Shown: piece by piece, positions 26,121 to 34,859 of the stretch
Position numbering within the stretch: the first letter of the stretch is position 1
How the letters are laid out: each line of letters begins with the position of its first letter
Notes under the pieces: model-generated
What the model was told of the DNA's origin: nothing
Database searches by the model: none
What the model saw: only the letters and a program-made list of their open reading frames with translations
Program-made: the position numbers and the translations under genes
Assembly (NCBI GenBank): GCA_963705955.1
Contig: CAVPLH010000006.1
Span: 1,612,001 to 1,676,000 of the forward strand
Length of the DNA: 64,000 bases
From: WHSW01 sp963705955
GTDB lineage: Bacteria > Actinomycetota > Thermoleophilia > Solirubrobacterales > 70-9
Reading direction: 5' to 3'

Positions 26121-26912
26121 CTAGAGCACCAGCTTGCGCTCGCTGGGCTCGAGGTTGTCGTAGTTGTAGAGCTTCTTCCCGCAGACGAACTTGCGCAGCT
26201 CGGGGGGCTCGCCGAGCTCGTGGATCGCGAACTTGCGCTCGACGAACTCGGTGTCCGACTCCTCCCACTCGCCCTCGACGCAGTCGATGCCGAGCGCCGC
26301 GATCTCCCCGCCGACGTAGATCGTGCCGTCGTACATCGAGTCGCCGAGCCCGGGGCCGACGTCGCCGCAGATGATCTGGCGGCCGCGCTGCATCATGAAG
26401 CCGGTCATCGAGGCCGCGTTGCCGAGCGCGATGATCGTGCCGCCCTTCTGGTCGATCCCGGTTCGCGCGCCGACGTCGCCCTTGACGACGAGGTCGCCGC
26501 CACGCAGGGCGGCCCCGGCCAGCGAGCCGGCGTTGTTGTCGACCACGACGACGCCCGACATCATGTTCTCGGCGACCGACCAGCCGACCCGCCCGGTGAT
26601 CTCGACCTCCGGGCCGTCGATCAGCCCGCAGCCGAAATAGCCGAGGCTGCCCTCGAAGCGAATCCGGCAGCGGGCCAGGATCGCAACCCCGAGCGAGTGC
26701 CGGGCGCTGGGATTGAGCACGGTCACCTGCTTGACGCCCCGCTCGTAGATCAGCCAGCGGAGCTCGGCGTTGATCTTGCGCGTCGTCAGCGCGCGCGCCT
26801 CGATCTCGGCGCGCTCGCCGTCGATCCTCGCGGTCTTCGGGATCGATTCGTCGAGCTCGACCAGCCCCCGCTCGTCCATCGCCACGGTCGGCTCGGCGCT
26901 CACCTCGTCCAT
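26121..26912 (-). CDS. GXGXG glutamate-synthase-like subunit, second copy
   Basis: 263 residues. Beta-helix repeats of the GXGXG family: RFEGSLGYFGCGLIDGPEV, GWSVAENMMSGVVVVDNNA, GDLVVKGDVGARTGIDQKGG, GDVGPGLGDSMYDGTIYVGG. Intact and about 35 residues longer than the first copy (10535), with an extra N-terminal segment and a KFVCGKKLYNYDNLEPSERK tail. It would channel ammonia or amine between the amidotransferase and FMN subunits. It overlaps the upstream amidotransferase gene by 13 bp and precedes the FMN subunit by 20 bp. Confidence 0.85.
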   Translation of the reverse strand: MDEVSAEPTVAMDERGLVELDESIPKTARIDGERAEIEARALTTRKINAELRWLIYERGVKQVTVLNPSARHSLGVAILARCRIRFEGSLGYFGCGLIDGPEVEITGRVGWSVAENMMSGVVVVDNNAGSLAGAALRGGDLVVKGDVGARTGIDQKGGTIIALGNAASMTGFMMQRGRQIICGDVGPGLGDSMYDGTIYVGGEIAALGIDCVEGEWEESDTEFVERKFAIHELGEPPELRKFVCGKKLYNYDNLEPSERKLVL

Positions 26913-27829
26913 ACCCGCACCTCGCCCTCGTAGGGGTCGTGGGTCTCGATCTCGCGGTCGAGCACCTGGCGGATCGCGATCTCCTCGGAGGCGAGCGCGA
27001 CGAGCTCGTCGTCCTCATAGAGCACCAGCGGCTTCGCACCGAGCTCGTCCTTGGCGACCCCGAGGGCGTCCTCGGTGACGCAGATGTAGGTGAAGACCCC
27101 GTCCAGGTCCTCGAGGCTCTGGCGCATCGCCTGCTCGAGCGAGCGCCCCTCGCTCATCTGCTCGGCCAGGTAGACGGCGATGATCTCCGAGTCGCACTCC
27201 GACTGGAAGCGGTGGCCGGCGCGCTGCAGCCGGCGGCGCCAGTCGTGGAAGTTGGTCAGCTGGCCGTTGTGGACGACGGCGACGTCCGGGAACGGGTAGG
27301 CCCAGTAGGGATGGGCGTTGGCGATGTCGACGTCGGACTCGGTCGCCATCCGGGCGTGACCGATCGCATGCGTGCCGCGGTAGTCGGAGAGCCCGTACTC
27401 GGCGGACACGGTCTCGGCGTCACCGAGGTCCTTGACGATCTCGAGCGAGCGCCCCAGCGACAGCACCTCGGTGTGCCGGACCCGCTCGACGGCATCGGCG
27501 AGCAGCTTCAGGTCGCCGGCGAAGCCGAAGATGACGGTCATCGTCCGGTGGGTCCCTTTCACCTCCGCGATCTCGGCCCCGGCATCGCGCATCCGCGCCT
27601 CGATCTGGTCGCGCTGGCGCTGCACACGCTGGGCGAGCTCGGGATCCTCTTCGACCGCCTCGCTGAGCTTCACGTGCATGACGAAGGTCTCGGCGTCGCC
27701 GCGGTAGAGCGCGAACCCGGTCGAGTCGGGCCCGCGGTGCTTCATCGCGTAGAGCATCCGGGTCATGTCGCGCCCCACCTCCCGATCGCCGTCGCCGTTG
27801 CGGTAGATGATCCCCGCGATCCCGCACAC
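26900..27829 (-). CDS. Class II glutamine amidotransferase subunit, second copy
   Basis: 309 residues, GTG start, MCGIAGIIYRNGDGDREVG, so Cys2 is the Ntn nucleophile. GHARMATESDVDIANAHPYW and VVHNGQLTNFHDWRRR are the matching glutamine-site blocks. Paralogue of 11234. It should hydrolyse glutamine, or a gamma-glutamyl amide made by the adjacent synthetase-like enzyme (27849), and pass the amine along the complex. The synthetase gene lies only 19 bp upstream. Confidence 0.87.
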   Translation of the reverse strand: MCGIAGIIYRNGDGDREVGRDMTRMLYAMKHRGPDSTGFALYRGDAETFVMHVKLSEAVEEDPELAQRVQRQRDQIEARMRDAGAEIAEVKGTHRTMTVIFGFAGDLKLLADAVERVRHTEVLSLGRSLEIVKDLGDAETVSAEYGLSDYRGTHAIGHARMATESDVDIANAHPYWAYPFPDVAVVHNGQLTNFHDWRRRLQRAGHRFQSECDSEIIAVYLAEQMSEGRSLEQAMRQSLEDLDGVFTYICVTEDALGVAKDELGAKPLVLYEDDELVALASEEIAIRQVLDREIETHDPYEGEVRVWTR

Positions 27830-27848
27830 GGCTAGCTCCCACCCTCGG

Positions 27849-29301
27849 TCATGGCATGACGTTCATGTACTGGTCGCGCTCCCAGTCGGTCACCGCTGCA
27901 AGGTAGCGCTCCCACTCGTCGCGCTTGTAGTGCATGAACACGTCGTAGAGCCGCCCCGGCATCGCGCTGCGGACGACCTCGTCGGCCTCGAGCGCCTCGA
28001 GCGCCGCGCCGAGGTGGTCCGGCACCCGCTCGAACTCGGCTCCCTCGGCGAGCAGGTCATAGGTGTTGGCCTGCTGGGGCGGGCCGGGATCGAGCTCGCG
28101 GCGGACACCGTCGAGACCGGCGGTGAGCAGCGCGGCCTGGGTCAGGTAGGGGTTGCAGGCCGAATCGACGCCGCGGAACTCGAACCGGCCGCCGCTCGCC
28201 ACGCGCACCGTGCAGGTGCGGTTCTGCCAGCCGTAGTTCTTGTAGACCGGCGCCCAGAAGCCGAAGTCCCACATCCGCTTGTATGAGTTGACGGTCGGCG
28301 AGCCGACGCAGACGAGCGCCTTGAAGTGGTCGAGGATCCCGCCCATGAACCGTTGGCCGATCTCCGACAGCTGGGCCGGCCCTTCGGGATCGTGGAATAC
28401 GTTGTTGCCGCTCTCGTCGACGAGCGTGAAGTGGTGATGGTGGCCGTTCGCCGAGACGCCCGTGAACGGCTTCGGCATGAACGACGCGTGGAGGCCGTGC
28501 TTGCGCCCGACGGCGGCGCAGATCTGGCGGTAGGTGGTGATGTTGTCCGCGGTGCGCAGCGCGCGATCGAAGCGGAAGTTGAGCTCCAGCTGGCCCGGGC
28601 GCGTCCTCGTGATCGCCGTAGCTCATGTCGAGCCCCATCGCCTTGCCGTAGGCGACGACGTCGAGGATCACCGGCTGCAGCTGCTCGAACTGGTTGATGT
28701 GGTAGCACCAGGGCTTGGTCACACCCTCGAGCGGCGCGTCCGGGTCGTCCGCCGGCTTCAGCCACATCATCTCGGGCTCGATCCCGCACAGGAACGAGTA
28801 GCCGAGCTCCTCTTCGACGTCGTGCGCGATCCGCTTCAGGTTCTGGCGCGGGTCCGCGTCCAGCAGCTCGCCGGTCTCGGTGTCGTAGCAGTCGCAGTAG
28901 ACGCGCGCGACCCGCGGGTCCCAGGGCAGTGCCTGGAAGGTGTCGAGGTCGGCGATCGCGGCGAGCTCGGACTCCTCGGGACCGAAGCCGATGTAGTTGT
29001 CGAGCCGGTCGGTGAACAGGTCGGCGGTCGCCCCGTAGACGAGCTGATAGCCGCGACTCGCCACCTGTCCGAACCAGCTCGCGACCACGCCCTTGCCGTT
29101 GATGTGGCCGCTGATCGAGACCTGCTGGAAGAAGACGTACTCGATCCCCTCGCGGTCGATCTCGCCGGCGATCTCGGCGATCCGCTCGGCCCGGCCGGGG
29201 GCGTTGCGCGCCTCGTCGAGCGTCTTCGGCGGCGGCTCGATCGGGGGCGATTCGAGCACCCGCTCGACCTCGCTCGATGCGCCGTTCTCAGCTGCAGCCA
29301 T
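27849..29301 (-). CDS. Glutamine synthetase-like gamma-glutamylamide ligase, second copy (frameshifted)
   Basis: About 483 residues after repair. N-terminal beta-grasp (YVFFQQVSISGHINGKG), then GYSFLCGIEPEMMWLK, YGDHEDAPGQLELNF (reconstructed), NGHHHHFTLVDESGN, SPTVNSYKRMWDFGF and VDSACNPYLTQAAL. The extra C near 28592 (CCCGGGCCAGCTGG) breaks the frame; removing it restores the metal-site strand. ATG at 29301 follows AAAGGAGACGG; a TTG one codon earlier is possible. It differs enough from the gmaS at 12155 (GHHHHF versus GAHFHM, longer N-terminus) to suggest another amine substrate. It heads the synthase genes of part 2. Confidence 0.82.
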
Positions 29302-29381
29302 CAACCGTCTCCTTTCGGCTCCGCTCTCGTTTCACTATAAGCCACGGATTGAACAAAAAGGTACATTCGGCCCGACGCGGC
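29302..29381 (-). promoter_or_regulatory. Possible internal promoter ahead of the second synthetase gene
   Basis: This is the largest gap (80 bp) inside the minus-strand operon and is unusually AT-rich for the window. TATAGT at 29339-29334 is a good -10 box; TACCTT about 18 bp upstream is a weak -35. An internal promoter would let the synthetase-to-oxidase genes be expressed apart from the transporter block. Confidence 0.4.
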
Positions 29382-30099
29382 TCATCCTCCGTCCGCAGCG
29401 AGCTCGAGCCAGTTCGCGAAAAGCCGCTTCGCCGCCGGGTGCATGTCGGCCGCGCGGCGCTCGATCTCACCGATGAACGCGGTGCCCCGCCGCTCGCCGA
29501 GCGCCGCGGCGAGCGAGCGGCGGTAGGCCGGGATCTCTGCCCATTCGGCGGCCATCTCGCCCGTCACCTCGAGGTGAAACTGGATCCCGTAGGCGCGCTC
29601 ACCGACGCGAAAGGCCTGGTTGGGGACGAGCGGCGAGCTCGCCAGGCGGACCGCTCCGTCGGGTAGGTCGAAGGTGTCGCCGTGCCATTGCAGGGTCAGC
29701 GGCAGGTCGGCGACGCCGCTGAACAGCGGGTCGTCGCGCCCCTCCGCGGTCAGATCGACCTCGAGCAGACCGACCTCCGGGCGCTCGGCCTCATAGACGG
29801 GGGCGCCGAGCGCCGCGGCGAGCAGCTGCACTCCGAGGCAGACGCCGAGGAACGGCCGCCCACCCTCGACCGCCTCGCGCACCAGCGCGCGCTCGGGCGC
29901 GAGCCAGGGGTGGTCGGCGTCGTCGCCGGCGCCCATCGGGCCGCCCATCGCCAGCACCGCGTCGAACTCGGCGCCAGTCGGGGAGCGGCTCGCCCTCGTC
30001 GACCTCGACCGCCACCGCCTCCACGCCCCGCTCGCCCATCACCTCGGAGAACACCCCGGGGTGCTCGCAGGCGATGTGCTGGAGGACGAGGACCCTCAT
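29382..30099 (-). CDS. Class I glutamine amidotransferase (GMP-synthase-like), frameshifted
   Basis: About 238 residues. MRVLVLQHIACEHPGVF at the start, AVLAMGGPMGAGDDADHPW, nucleophile Cys in PFLGVCLGVQLLAAALG, and the His/Glu pair in GIQFHLEVTGEM: the complete triad of a class I amidotransferase. The frame breaks near 29973 (TGGCGCCGAGTTC); dropping one C joins PLPDWRE to FDAVLAMGG. Stand-alone members of this family often hydrolyse gamma-glutamyl amides or supply ammonia to a partner; here it sits between small membrane proteins and the glutamylamide-ligase-like gene, so a gamma-glutamyl hydrolase role is plausible. Confidence 0.8.
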
Positions 30100-30110
30100 C
30101 GGCGGTCCGC

Positions 30111-30560
30111 TCAGGGCCGCCCTTGGTTCGCATTCTCCCCCTGTCCGGTCGGCTGGCCGCCGCCGGTCTCCTGGCTCTCGACGCTCTCCACCTGGCCGGT
30201 GGTCGCGTCGATGCGGACCAGCGACAGGCGGGCGAACTTGTCCGGATTCGGGCCCTCGGGCCCCTTGGGGATCGAGAGCGAGACGATCCAGGTCGGGCGG
30301 CGGTCGAGGCCCTGGCGGAGCATGCGGATCTGCGTGTTCTCGGGCGCGAAATCCACCTGCTTCTTGGCGAGCTCGACCGCCTGGGCCTGCGAGATCCTCA
30401 CCTGGTTGTCCTGACAGGACTTGGCGACGAAGAACGTGAACGCGAGCAGCGCCAGCAGCAGACCGACCCGGGGCCAGGTGGGCAGCTGGCCCTTGCGCCC
30501 GGCATAGCCCCCGAGCTTCCTGCCGTCGCCGGCCGGCCGGGGCTCCGGCGCCTGCGTCAC
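30111..30560 (-). CDS. Single-pass membrane protein of unknown function
   Basis: 149 residues, GTG start. One membrane segment at about 30-48 (VGLLLALLAFTFFVAKSC), followed by an outside domain with QVRISQAQAVELAKKQVDF and RLSLVRIDATTGQVESVES, which recalls a PepSY-like fold, and a Gly/Gln-rich tail. Not assigned to a named family. Lies 11 bp upstream of the amidotransferase and 22 bp after a 50-residue membrane peptide, within the Amt operon. Confidence 0.65.
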   Translation of the reverse strand: MTQAPEPRPAGDGRKLGGYAGRKGQLPTWPRVGLLLALLAFTFFVAKSCQDNQVRISQAQAVELAKKQVDFAPENTQIRMLRQGLDRRPTWIVSLSIPKGPEGPNPDKFARLSLVRIDATTGQVESVESQETGGGQPTGQGENANQGRP

Positions 30561-30582
30561 GGATTGGAGCTGCTCGCCCAGC

Positions 30583-30735
30583 TCAGACGGTTGGGCGGAA
30601 CTCGTCCCCGATGTTGGTCCCGAAGACGATGATGAGAACGATCACCACACAGAGGATCGAAATTATCAGCATCGCGCGTTCGAACGACTTGACGTGCGTC
30701 TGCTTCGGGGGGAACTCGATCTGCTTTCCGTTCAT
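30583..30735 (-). CDS. 50-residue single-pass membrane peptide in the Amt operon
   Basis: A small gene starting ATG at 30735 and ending TGA at 30585-30583. The protein starts MNGKQIEFPPKQTHVKSFER, has one strong membrane helix (MLIISILCVVIVLIIVFG) and ends TNIGDEFRPTV. The ATG overlaps the stop of the preceding 114-residue gene (ATGA), which argues that it is translated. Codon use fits the neighbours. Function unknown; the small size and position beside Amt suggest an accessory peptide of the transporter. Confidence 0.7.
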   Translation of the reverse strand: MNGKQIEFPPKQTHVKSFERAMLIISILCVVIVLIIVFGTNIGDEFRPTV

Positions 30736-31076
30736 AACAGCTCCGTCTCCTGTGCCTCAGCGGCTGCCGACGCCTCCGTACCACCGGCGCGAACGCGGGC
30801 GGCAGCGTATCTGACCAGGCGGCGATTCTCGTACACGACCCAGCCGACCAGCACGAGGACCATGACCACGATCCCGATCCAGGTGAGGACCATGTAGGAC
30901 GTCTCCGCTCCCACACCGTCGGGCCCGTAGGTCGAGCCGGGGCCGAAGGTCATGAACCCGGCGCAGTCCTGATACGGGTCGCCGAGGACGAAGTCGCCGG
31001 AGTCCGCGACCCGCGCCTCCTGGGTCCCCGGATCGCTCGAGACGCAGTCCGGTGCGCTGTCGATTATCGCCGGCAT
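30732..31076 (-). CDS. 114-residue single-pass membrane protein next to Amt
   Basis: The N-terminal half appears to lie outside, with three cysteines (PDCVSSDPG, YQDCAGFMTFGPGSTYGP); a membrane helix follows (MVLTWIGIVVMVLVLVGWVV), then a basic, Ala-rich cytoplasmic tail. The gene lies 27 bp after the transporter gene and overlaps the 50-residue peptide by four bases. Not recognised as a family. With the next two genes it forms a set of three small membrane proteins placed between the transporter and the enzymes. Confidence 0.7.
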   Translation of the reverse strand: MPAIIDSAPDCVSSDPGTQEARVADSGDFVLGDPYQDCAGFMTFGPGSTYGPDGVGAETSYMVLTWIGIVVMVLVLVGWVVYENRRLVRYAAARVRAGGTEASAAAEAQETELL

Positions 31077-31103
31077 CGCGTCTCCTCTCCTCGGGTGGCC
31101 ATC

Positions 31104-32573
31104 CTAGGTCCGCGCTCCCGGACGCTCGCGAGGCGGCCCGCCGTTGTGTAACGCCGCGTACTCAGCTTCCTGAAGCGCCCTGGCGGGGGTGCGGGTGCCG
31201 TCCGGCTCGATCACCAGATCCTCGCCCCATTCGAACTCGGGCACATGGATGTCGGGCTCGTACTCGGCGGCATCGAGCCCGTCGAGCTCGACCGCGGCCG
31301 GCACGCGCAACAGGTTCAGCTTCCGCAGTATGAAGGCCGCGACCCAGCCCGAGAGGAAGCCGAGCGGCAGGAAGACCGCGACCCCGAGCATCTGCCCCCA
31401 GAACGAGCTCTCGACGTTGTTGAGCCCAGTCGGATAGCCGGCGGCGAACACCCCCACCCAGAAGATCCCGAGGAAGCCGGTGAAGCCGTGGACCGCGACG
31501 GCGCCCACGGTGTCGTCGACCCGCATCTTCTCCTCGATCCAGGTTCCCACCCAGACCACGATCACGGCGCTGATCAGCGCGAGCAGATAGCCGAGCGTCG
31601 GCGCGTAGACGTCGGCGCCGGCGGAGACGCTGATCACCCCGGCGAGGCCGCCCGACACGGTCCAGAACGGGTCCCCGCGGCTCGCGAAGTAGCCACCGGT
31701 GAAGCCACCCGCGAAGCCCATCGTGATGATCATCGCGATCGAGCCCAGGGTGGTCGGACTCAGGTAGATGTTCGCCCAGCCGGGGAACGTGGTCGAGACG
31801 ATCACGAGGCAGGCGGCGTAGAAGCCGTAGAACCCGGTGAATATCAGCATCAGCCCCATTAACGTCATATGCACGTTGTGAGGTCTGAAGATCCGGGTCA
31901 GGCCGTCCTTCGTGTATTTCCCTATTCGGGGACCGAGGTTGAACAGCACCCCGAGCGTGAAGGCGCCGGAGACACCGTGGACCACCGCTGAGGCGATGCT
32001 GTCGTGGAAGCCGAAGCGAAGCGTCATCCAGCCGCCGGCGCTCCATCCCCAGGCGGCGTCGAGGATCCAGACGACCGAGCCGAGCAGGCATGCGAGCACC
32101 AGGTACGCGGACAGTCGGACCCGCTCGAGCAGCGCCCCGGACATGATCGACGCGGTCGTCCACGAGAACAGCAGGAAGGCGAGGAAGAAGACGAGGTTGA
32201 TGTTGTTGGTCAGGTTGGGCCCGAAGGTGTCCGACCACGGGATCCCGCTCTGACAGGCGACGCTGGTGAAGTCGCTGCTGTTCGGGCCGATCGGGAGGCC
32301 CGCCTGGTTGCAGTTGTAGATCCACCAGCCGAAGTAGTAGAAGGTCGGCGTGACGACGGCGATCGTGAGGATGTTCTTCATCGCCGTCGCGAGCGCGTTC
32401 TTGCGGCGGGCGATGCCGGTCTCGTACGTCATGAAGCCCACATGGATGAGCCACATGAGCACGACGGTGAAGAAGTAGAACTGCTCGCCGAGGATCGCGC
32501 TGTCGAGCGTCAGGCTGTCGGCCGGCGCCGCATCCTTGAGGTCCTGGACCTGCGCGAGTAGCGTCGGGATCAC
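31104..32573 (-). CDS. amt: Amt-family ammonium/methylammonium transporter
   Basis: About 489 residues with 11 predicted membrane helices. Amt marks: YETGIARRKNALATAMKN, WGWSAGGWMTLRFGFHDSI, SAVVHGVSGAFTLG (first pore His), GGFTGGYFASRGDPFW and TVGAVAVHGFTGFLG (second pore His). The C-terminal tail is long and acidic (YEPDIHVPEFEWGEDL). The GTG at 32573 is chosen because GGAGGGA lies 10 bases upstream; a GTG at 32618 would add 15 polar residues. In this setting the imported ion may be a small alkylammonium. First gene of an 11-kb minus-strand operon. Confidence 0.88.
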   Translation of the reverse strand: MIPTLLAQVQDLKDAAPADSLTLDSAILGEQFYFFTVVLMWLIHVGFMTYETGIARRKNALATAMKNILTIAVVTPTFYYFGWWIYNCNQAGLPIGPNSSDFTSVACQSGIPWSDTFGPNLTNNINLVFFLAFLLFSWTTASIMSGALLERVRLSAYLVLACLLGSVVWILDAAWGWSAGGWMTLRFGFHDSIASAVVHGVSGAFTLGVLFNLGPRIGKYTKDGLTRIFRPHNVHMTLMGLMLIFTGFYGFYAACLVIVSTTFPGWANIYLSPTTLGSIAMIITMGFAGGFTGGYFASRGDPFWTVSGGLAGVISVSAGADVYAPTLGYLLALISAVIVVWVGTWIEEKMRVDDTVGAVAVHGFTGFLGIFWVGVFAAGYPTGLNNVESSFWGQMLGVAVFLPLGFLSGWVAAFILRKLNLLRVPAAVELDGLDAAEYEPDIHVPEFEWGEDLVIEPDGTRTPARALQEAEYAALHNGGPPRERPGART

Positions 32574-32619
32574 AGTCGTCGGTCCCTCCGTGCTGCCCCC
32601 TTGCGGAGAGCGGCCCACG

Positions 32620-32792
32620 TGGCATGGGCGTTACGAGCCATCACCGCGCCTGAACCTATCCCGACAGGGATCGCCCGCACAATGGGAAGCGGCACATACT
32701 TCAGCGGCCTTGAATGTAGGATCCGCCCATAGGACCCGCAGGCGCGAGGGATTAGCCTCAGCGCCTCGAATCCCCGGCAAGGGAGGTGTCGC
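32620..32792. promoter_or_regulatory. Intergenic control region between amt operon and PucR-type regulator
   Basis: The gap separates the divergent amt operon and regulator gene. It holds GCACATACT at 32692-32700, the same nonamer as at 13598-13606 in the NMG divergon. The site is about 120 bp upstream of the amt start and about 94 bp upstream of the regulator start, positions suited to activation of the former and autoregulation of the latter. GGGAGGTG at about 32782 is the regulator's ribosome site. No convincing -35/-10 pair was seen. Confidence 0.4.
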
Positions 32793-34598
32793 TTGAGTGT
32801 GCAGGCGGTCTCGGAGGCGGTTGGCGTGCGCGGGCGGGCACGGCTGGAGAACGAGACCCTCTACGCCGTCATCAAGACGGTCTCCTCGTCGCTCGATCTC
32901 GACCGCGTGCTGCGGGGCATCGTCGACATCGCCACCGAGGCGACCGCTTGTCACGCGTGCTTCATCTACTTCCTCGAGGGTGATCGGCTGGTGCTGCGGG
33001 CGGCCTCGCCGCGCTACTCGGAGTTCGTCGACAAGCTCGACCTCGGCGTCGAGGAGGGCCTCGCCGGCTGGGTGGCGCGGACGAAGACGCCGGAGTTCAT
33101 CCGTGAGAACGCGATGGCCGACCCGCGGATGAAGTTCGTGCCCGAGCTCGAGGAGGAGAGCTTTCAGTCGATCGTCGCGGTGCCGCTGCTCTCGAAGGCC
33201 GGTGACGTGATCGGGGTCGTGGTCCTCCACACCGAGGCGCCGCGTGAGTTCGACGACGAGGTGCTCAACTTCCTCGTCCACACCGCCTCGCTGGTCGCTG
33301 GAGCGATCGAGAACGCCCAGCTCTACGAGGAGACCCGTCGGCGCGTCGAGGCGCTGACGACGCTCGCGGATCTGAGCCAGGCGCTGGCGGCGGTCACCCT
33401 GCGCGAGGACCTCTACGACGCGGTCTCGCAGGGAGCCCGCAAGCTGCTTCGCGCCGACGCGTGCCAGATCCACCGCCTCGACGTGGAGGCCGAGGACCTC
33501 ACCCTCGTCGGCTCCGACCCCGAGGACTCGCTCGTACCGGACCCGCGTCGAGGCGCGATCGGCGCCGTGCTCGATCTGATGCGCCGGCCGGGTGGCGGCG
33601 GCCGCGATGAGCGCCGGATGATCGCGCGCGCCCTGTGGCCGGAGCTCGACCAGGACTCTCTGCTCGTCGCGCCGCTCGTGACCCGCGACGAGCGGCTCGG
33701 CCTGCTCTGCTGCCTGGCGGAGGGCAGACAGTTCACCGACGAGGACGCGGAGCTGCTCGGCGCGGTGGCGAACCAGACCGCCGTCGGGCTGAAGAAGGCC
33801 GCGCTGATCGAGCGACTGACGGCGGAGAACATCGTCAAGGACATGTTCGATGCACTGGCCGCGGGCTCGGTCGAGGCAGCGGCGGCGAAGGCCGGCGAGG
33901 CGCGCTGCGACCTCACCCGGCCCCACCTCTTCCTGCACCTCGAGCGCGCGCCCCGTGCCGGCGATGCCGCGCCGGCCTGGCCGGAGCTCGCGACCCGGCT
34001 CGAGGCGCGGCTGCGGAGGCTCTATCCGCGAGCCTTCTTCGACTCCCGTCACGACCGGGTGCGGGTGCTGGCGCCGCTGCCGAACGGAGAGGACGCCGCG
34101 GTCGAGCAGCTACGGGCGGCGTGCGAGCCCCTCGGTCGCGACGAGGGGCTCGTGGTCGGGTTGAGCGACGTCGATCGGGGCGCCGCGAGCGCCCGGCGGC
34201 GGATGCGCGAGGCCGCCGACGCCGCGCACATCGGCCGCTCGCTCCAGCCCGGGGGCGGCGCGGTGTCCTACGAGCAGCTCGGCGCCTACCGTTACCTCGT
34301 CCACCTCGAGCCCGATCAGTCGCCGCACGACCGCTACGGCCAGGCGGTGGCGAAGCTGGTCGAGTACGACCGCAGACGCGGCGCCCGGCTCGTCGAGACG
34401 CTCGAGCGGTTCCTCGCCGACCGCGACAGCGTGACGACGAGCGCCCGGGCCCTCTACGTGCACCCGAACACCGTCCGCCAGCGGCTCGAGCGCGTCGAGC
34501 GGGTCGCGGATCTGGACCTTCCGAACGAGGACCTGCTCTCGCTCGAGCTGGCGCTGAAGCTCGCGAGGCTGCAACGTGTGCGGGCCGAGAGCGAGTAG
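32793..34598 (+). CDS. Two-GAF, PucR/CdaR-type transcriptional regulator
   Basis: 601 residues, TTG start after GGGAGGTG (GTG two codons later is an alternative). Two GAF domains occupy about 20-175 (ATEATACHACFIYFLEGD, GLAGWVARTKTPEF, SIVAVPLLSKAGDVIGV) and 190-345 (RADACQIHRLDVE, LLVAPLVTRDERLGLL). A PucR-like linker follows, and the C-terminus is the HTH_30 helix-turn-helix: DSVTTSARALYVHPNTVRQR. Such proteins activate catabolic operons in response to a small ligand. Divergent to the amt operon and next to the only catabolic island here, it is the best candidate controller of both amine clusters. Confidence 0.87.
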   Translation: MSVQAVSEAVGVRGRARLENETLYAVIKTVSSSLDLDRVLRGIVDIATEATACHACFIYFLEGDRLVLRAASPRYSEFVDKLDLGVEEGLAGWVARTKTPEFIRENAMADPRMKFVPELEEESFQSIVAVPLLSKAGDVIGVVVLHTEAPREFDDEVLNFLVHTASLVAGAIENAQLYEETRRRVEALTTLADLSQALAAVTLREDLYDAVSQGARKLLRADACQIHRLDVEAEDLTLVGSDPEDSLVPDPRRGAIGAVLDLMRRPGGGGRDERRMIARALWPELDQDSLLVAPLVTRDERLGLLCCLAEGRQFTDEDAELLGAVANQTAVGLKKAALIERLTAENIVKDMFDALAAGSVEAAAAKAGEARCDLTRPHLFLHLERAPRAGDAAPAWPELATRLEARLRRLYPRAFFDSRHDRVRVLAPLPNGEDAAVEQLRAACEPLGRDEGLVVGLSDVDRGAASARRRMREAADAAHIGRSLQPGGGAVSYEQLGAYRYLVHLEPDQSPHDRYGQAVAKLVEYDRRRGARLVETLERFLADRDSVTTSARALYVHPNTVRQRLERVERVADLDLPNEDLLSLELALKLARLQRVRAESE

Positions 34599-34611
34599 GC
34601 CGCGGATGGCG

Positions 34612-34827
34612 CTACGCGGCGCGGCGGACCCGCCTCCGCGCAAGCCAGATCCAGAATATTCCGAAGCCGAGGATGTTGAGGAGGAAAACGAACAGGACCC
34701 ACCAAGCCTTGAAGAGGAACGCCAGATCCGTTTCCTTCCACAACTCATACCCGGTCAGGTAGGACATGATGAACAGGGTCAGGACCAGAATCGGGGGGGC
34801 CTGGCCGGTGATTACGAAGACGATCAT
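34612..34827 (-). CDS. Small two-helix membrane protein
   Basis: 71 residues with two hydrophobic segments (ILVLTLFIMSYLTGY and WWVLFVFLLNILGFGIFWIW) and a basic C-terminal tail (LARRRVRRAA), giving a hairpin topology. The gene region is less GC-rich than its surroundings, as expected for a Phe/Leu/Trp-rich protein. Convergent with the PucR regulator and divergent to the next gene. Unrecognised; a real gene is likely because the hydrophobic pattern is too regular for a shadow frame. Confidence 0.6.
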   Translation of the reverse strand: MIVFVITGQAPPILVLTLFIMSYLTGYELWKETDLAFLFKAWWVLFVFLLNILGFGIFWIWLARRRVRRAA

Positions 34828-34859
34828 CGCCGCGGCGATCCTATAGGCAGCGCAGTCGG

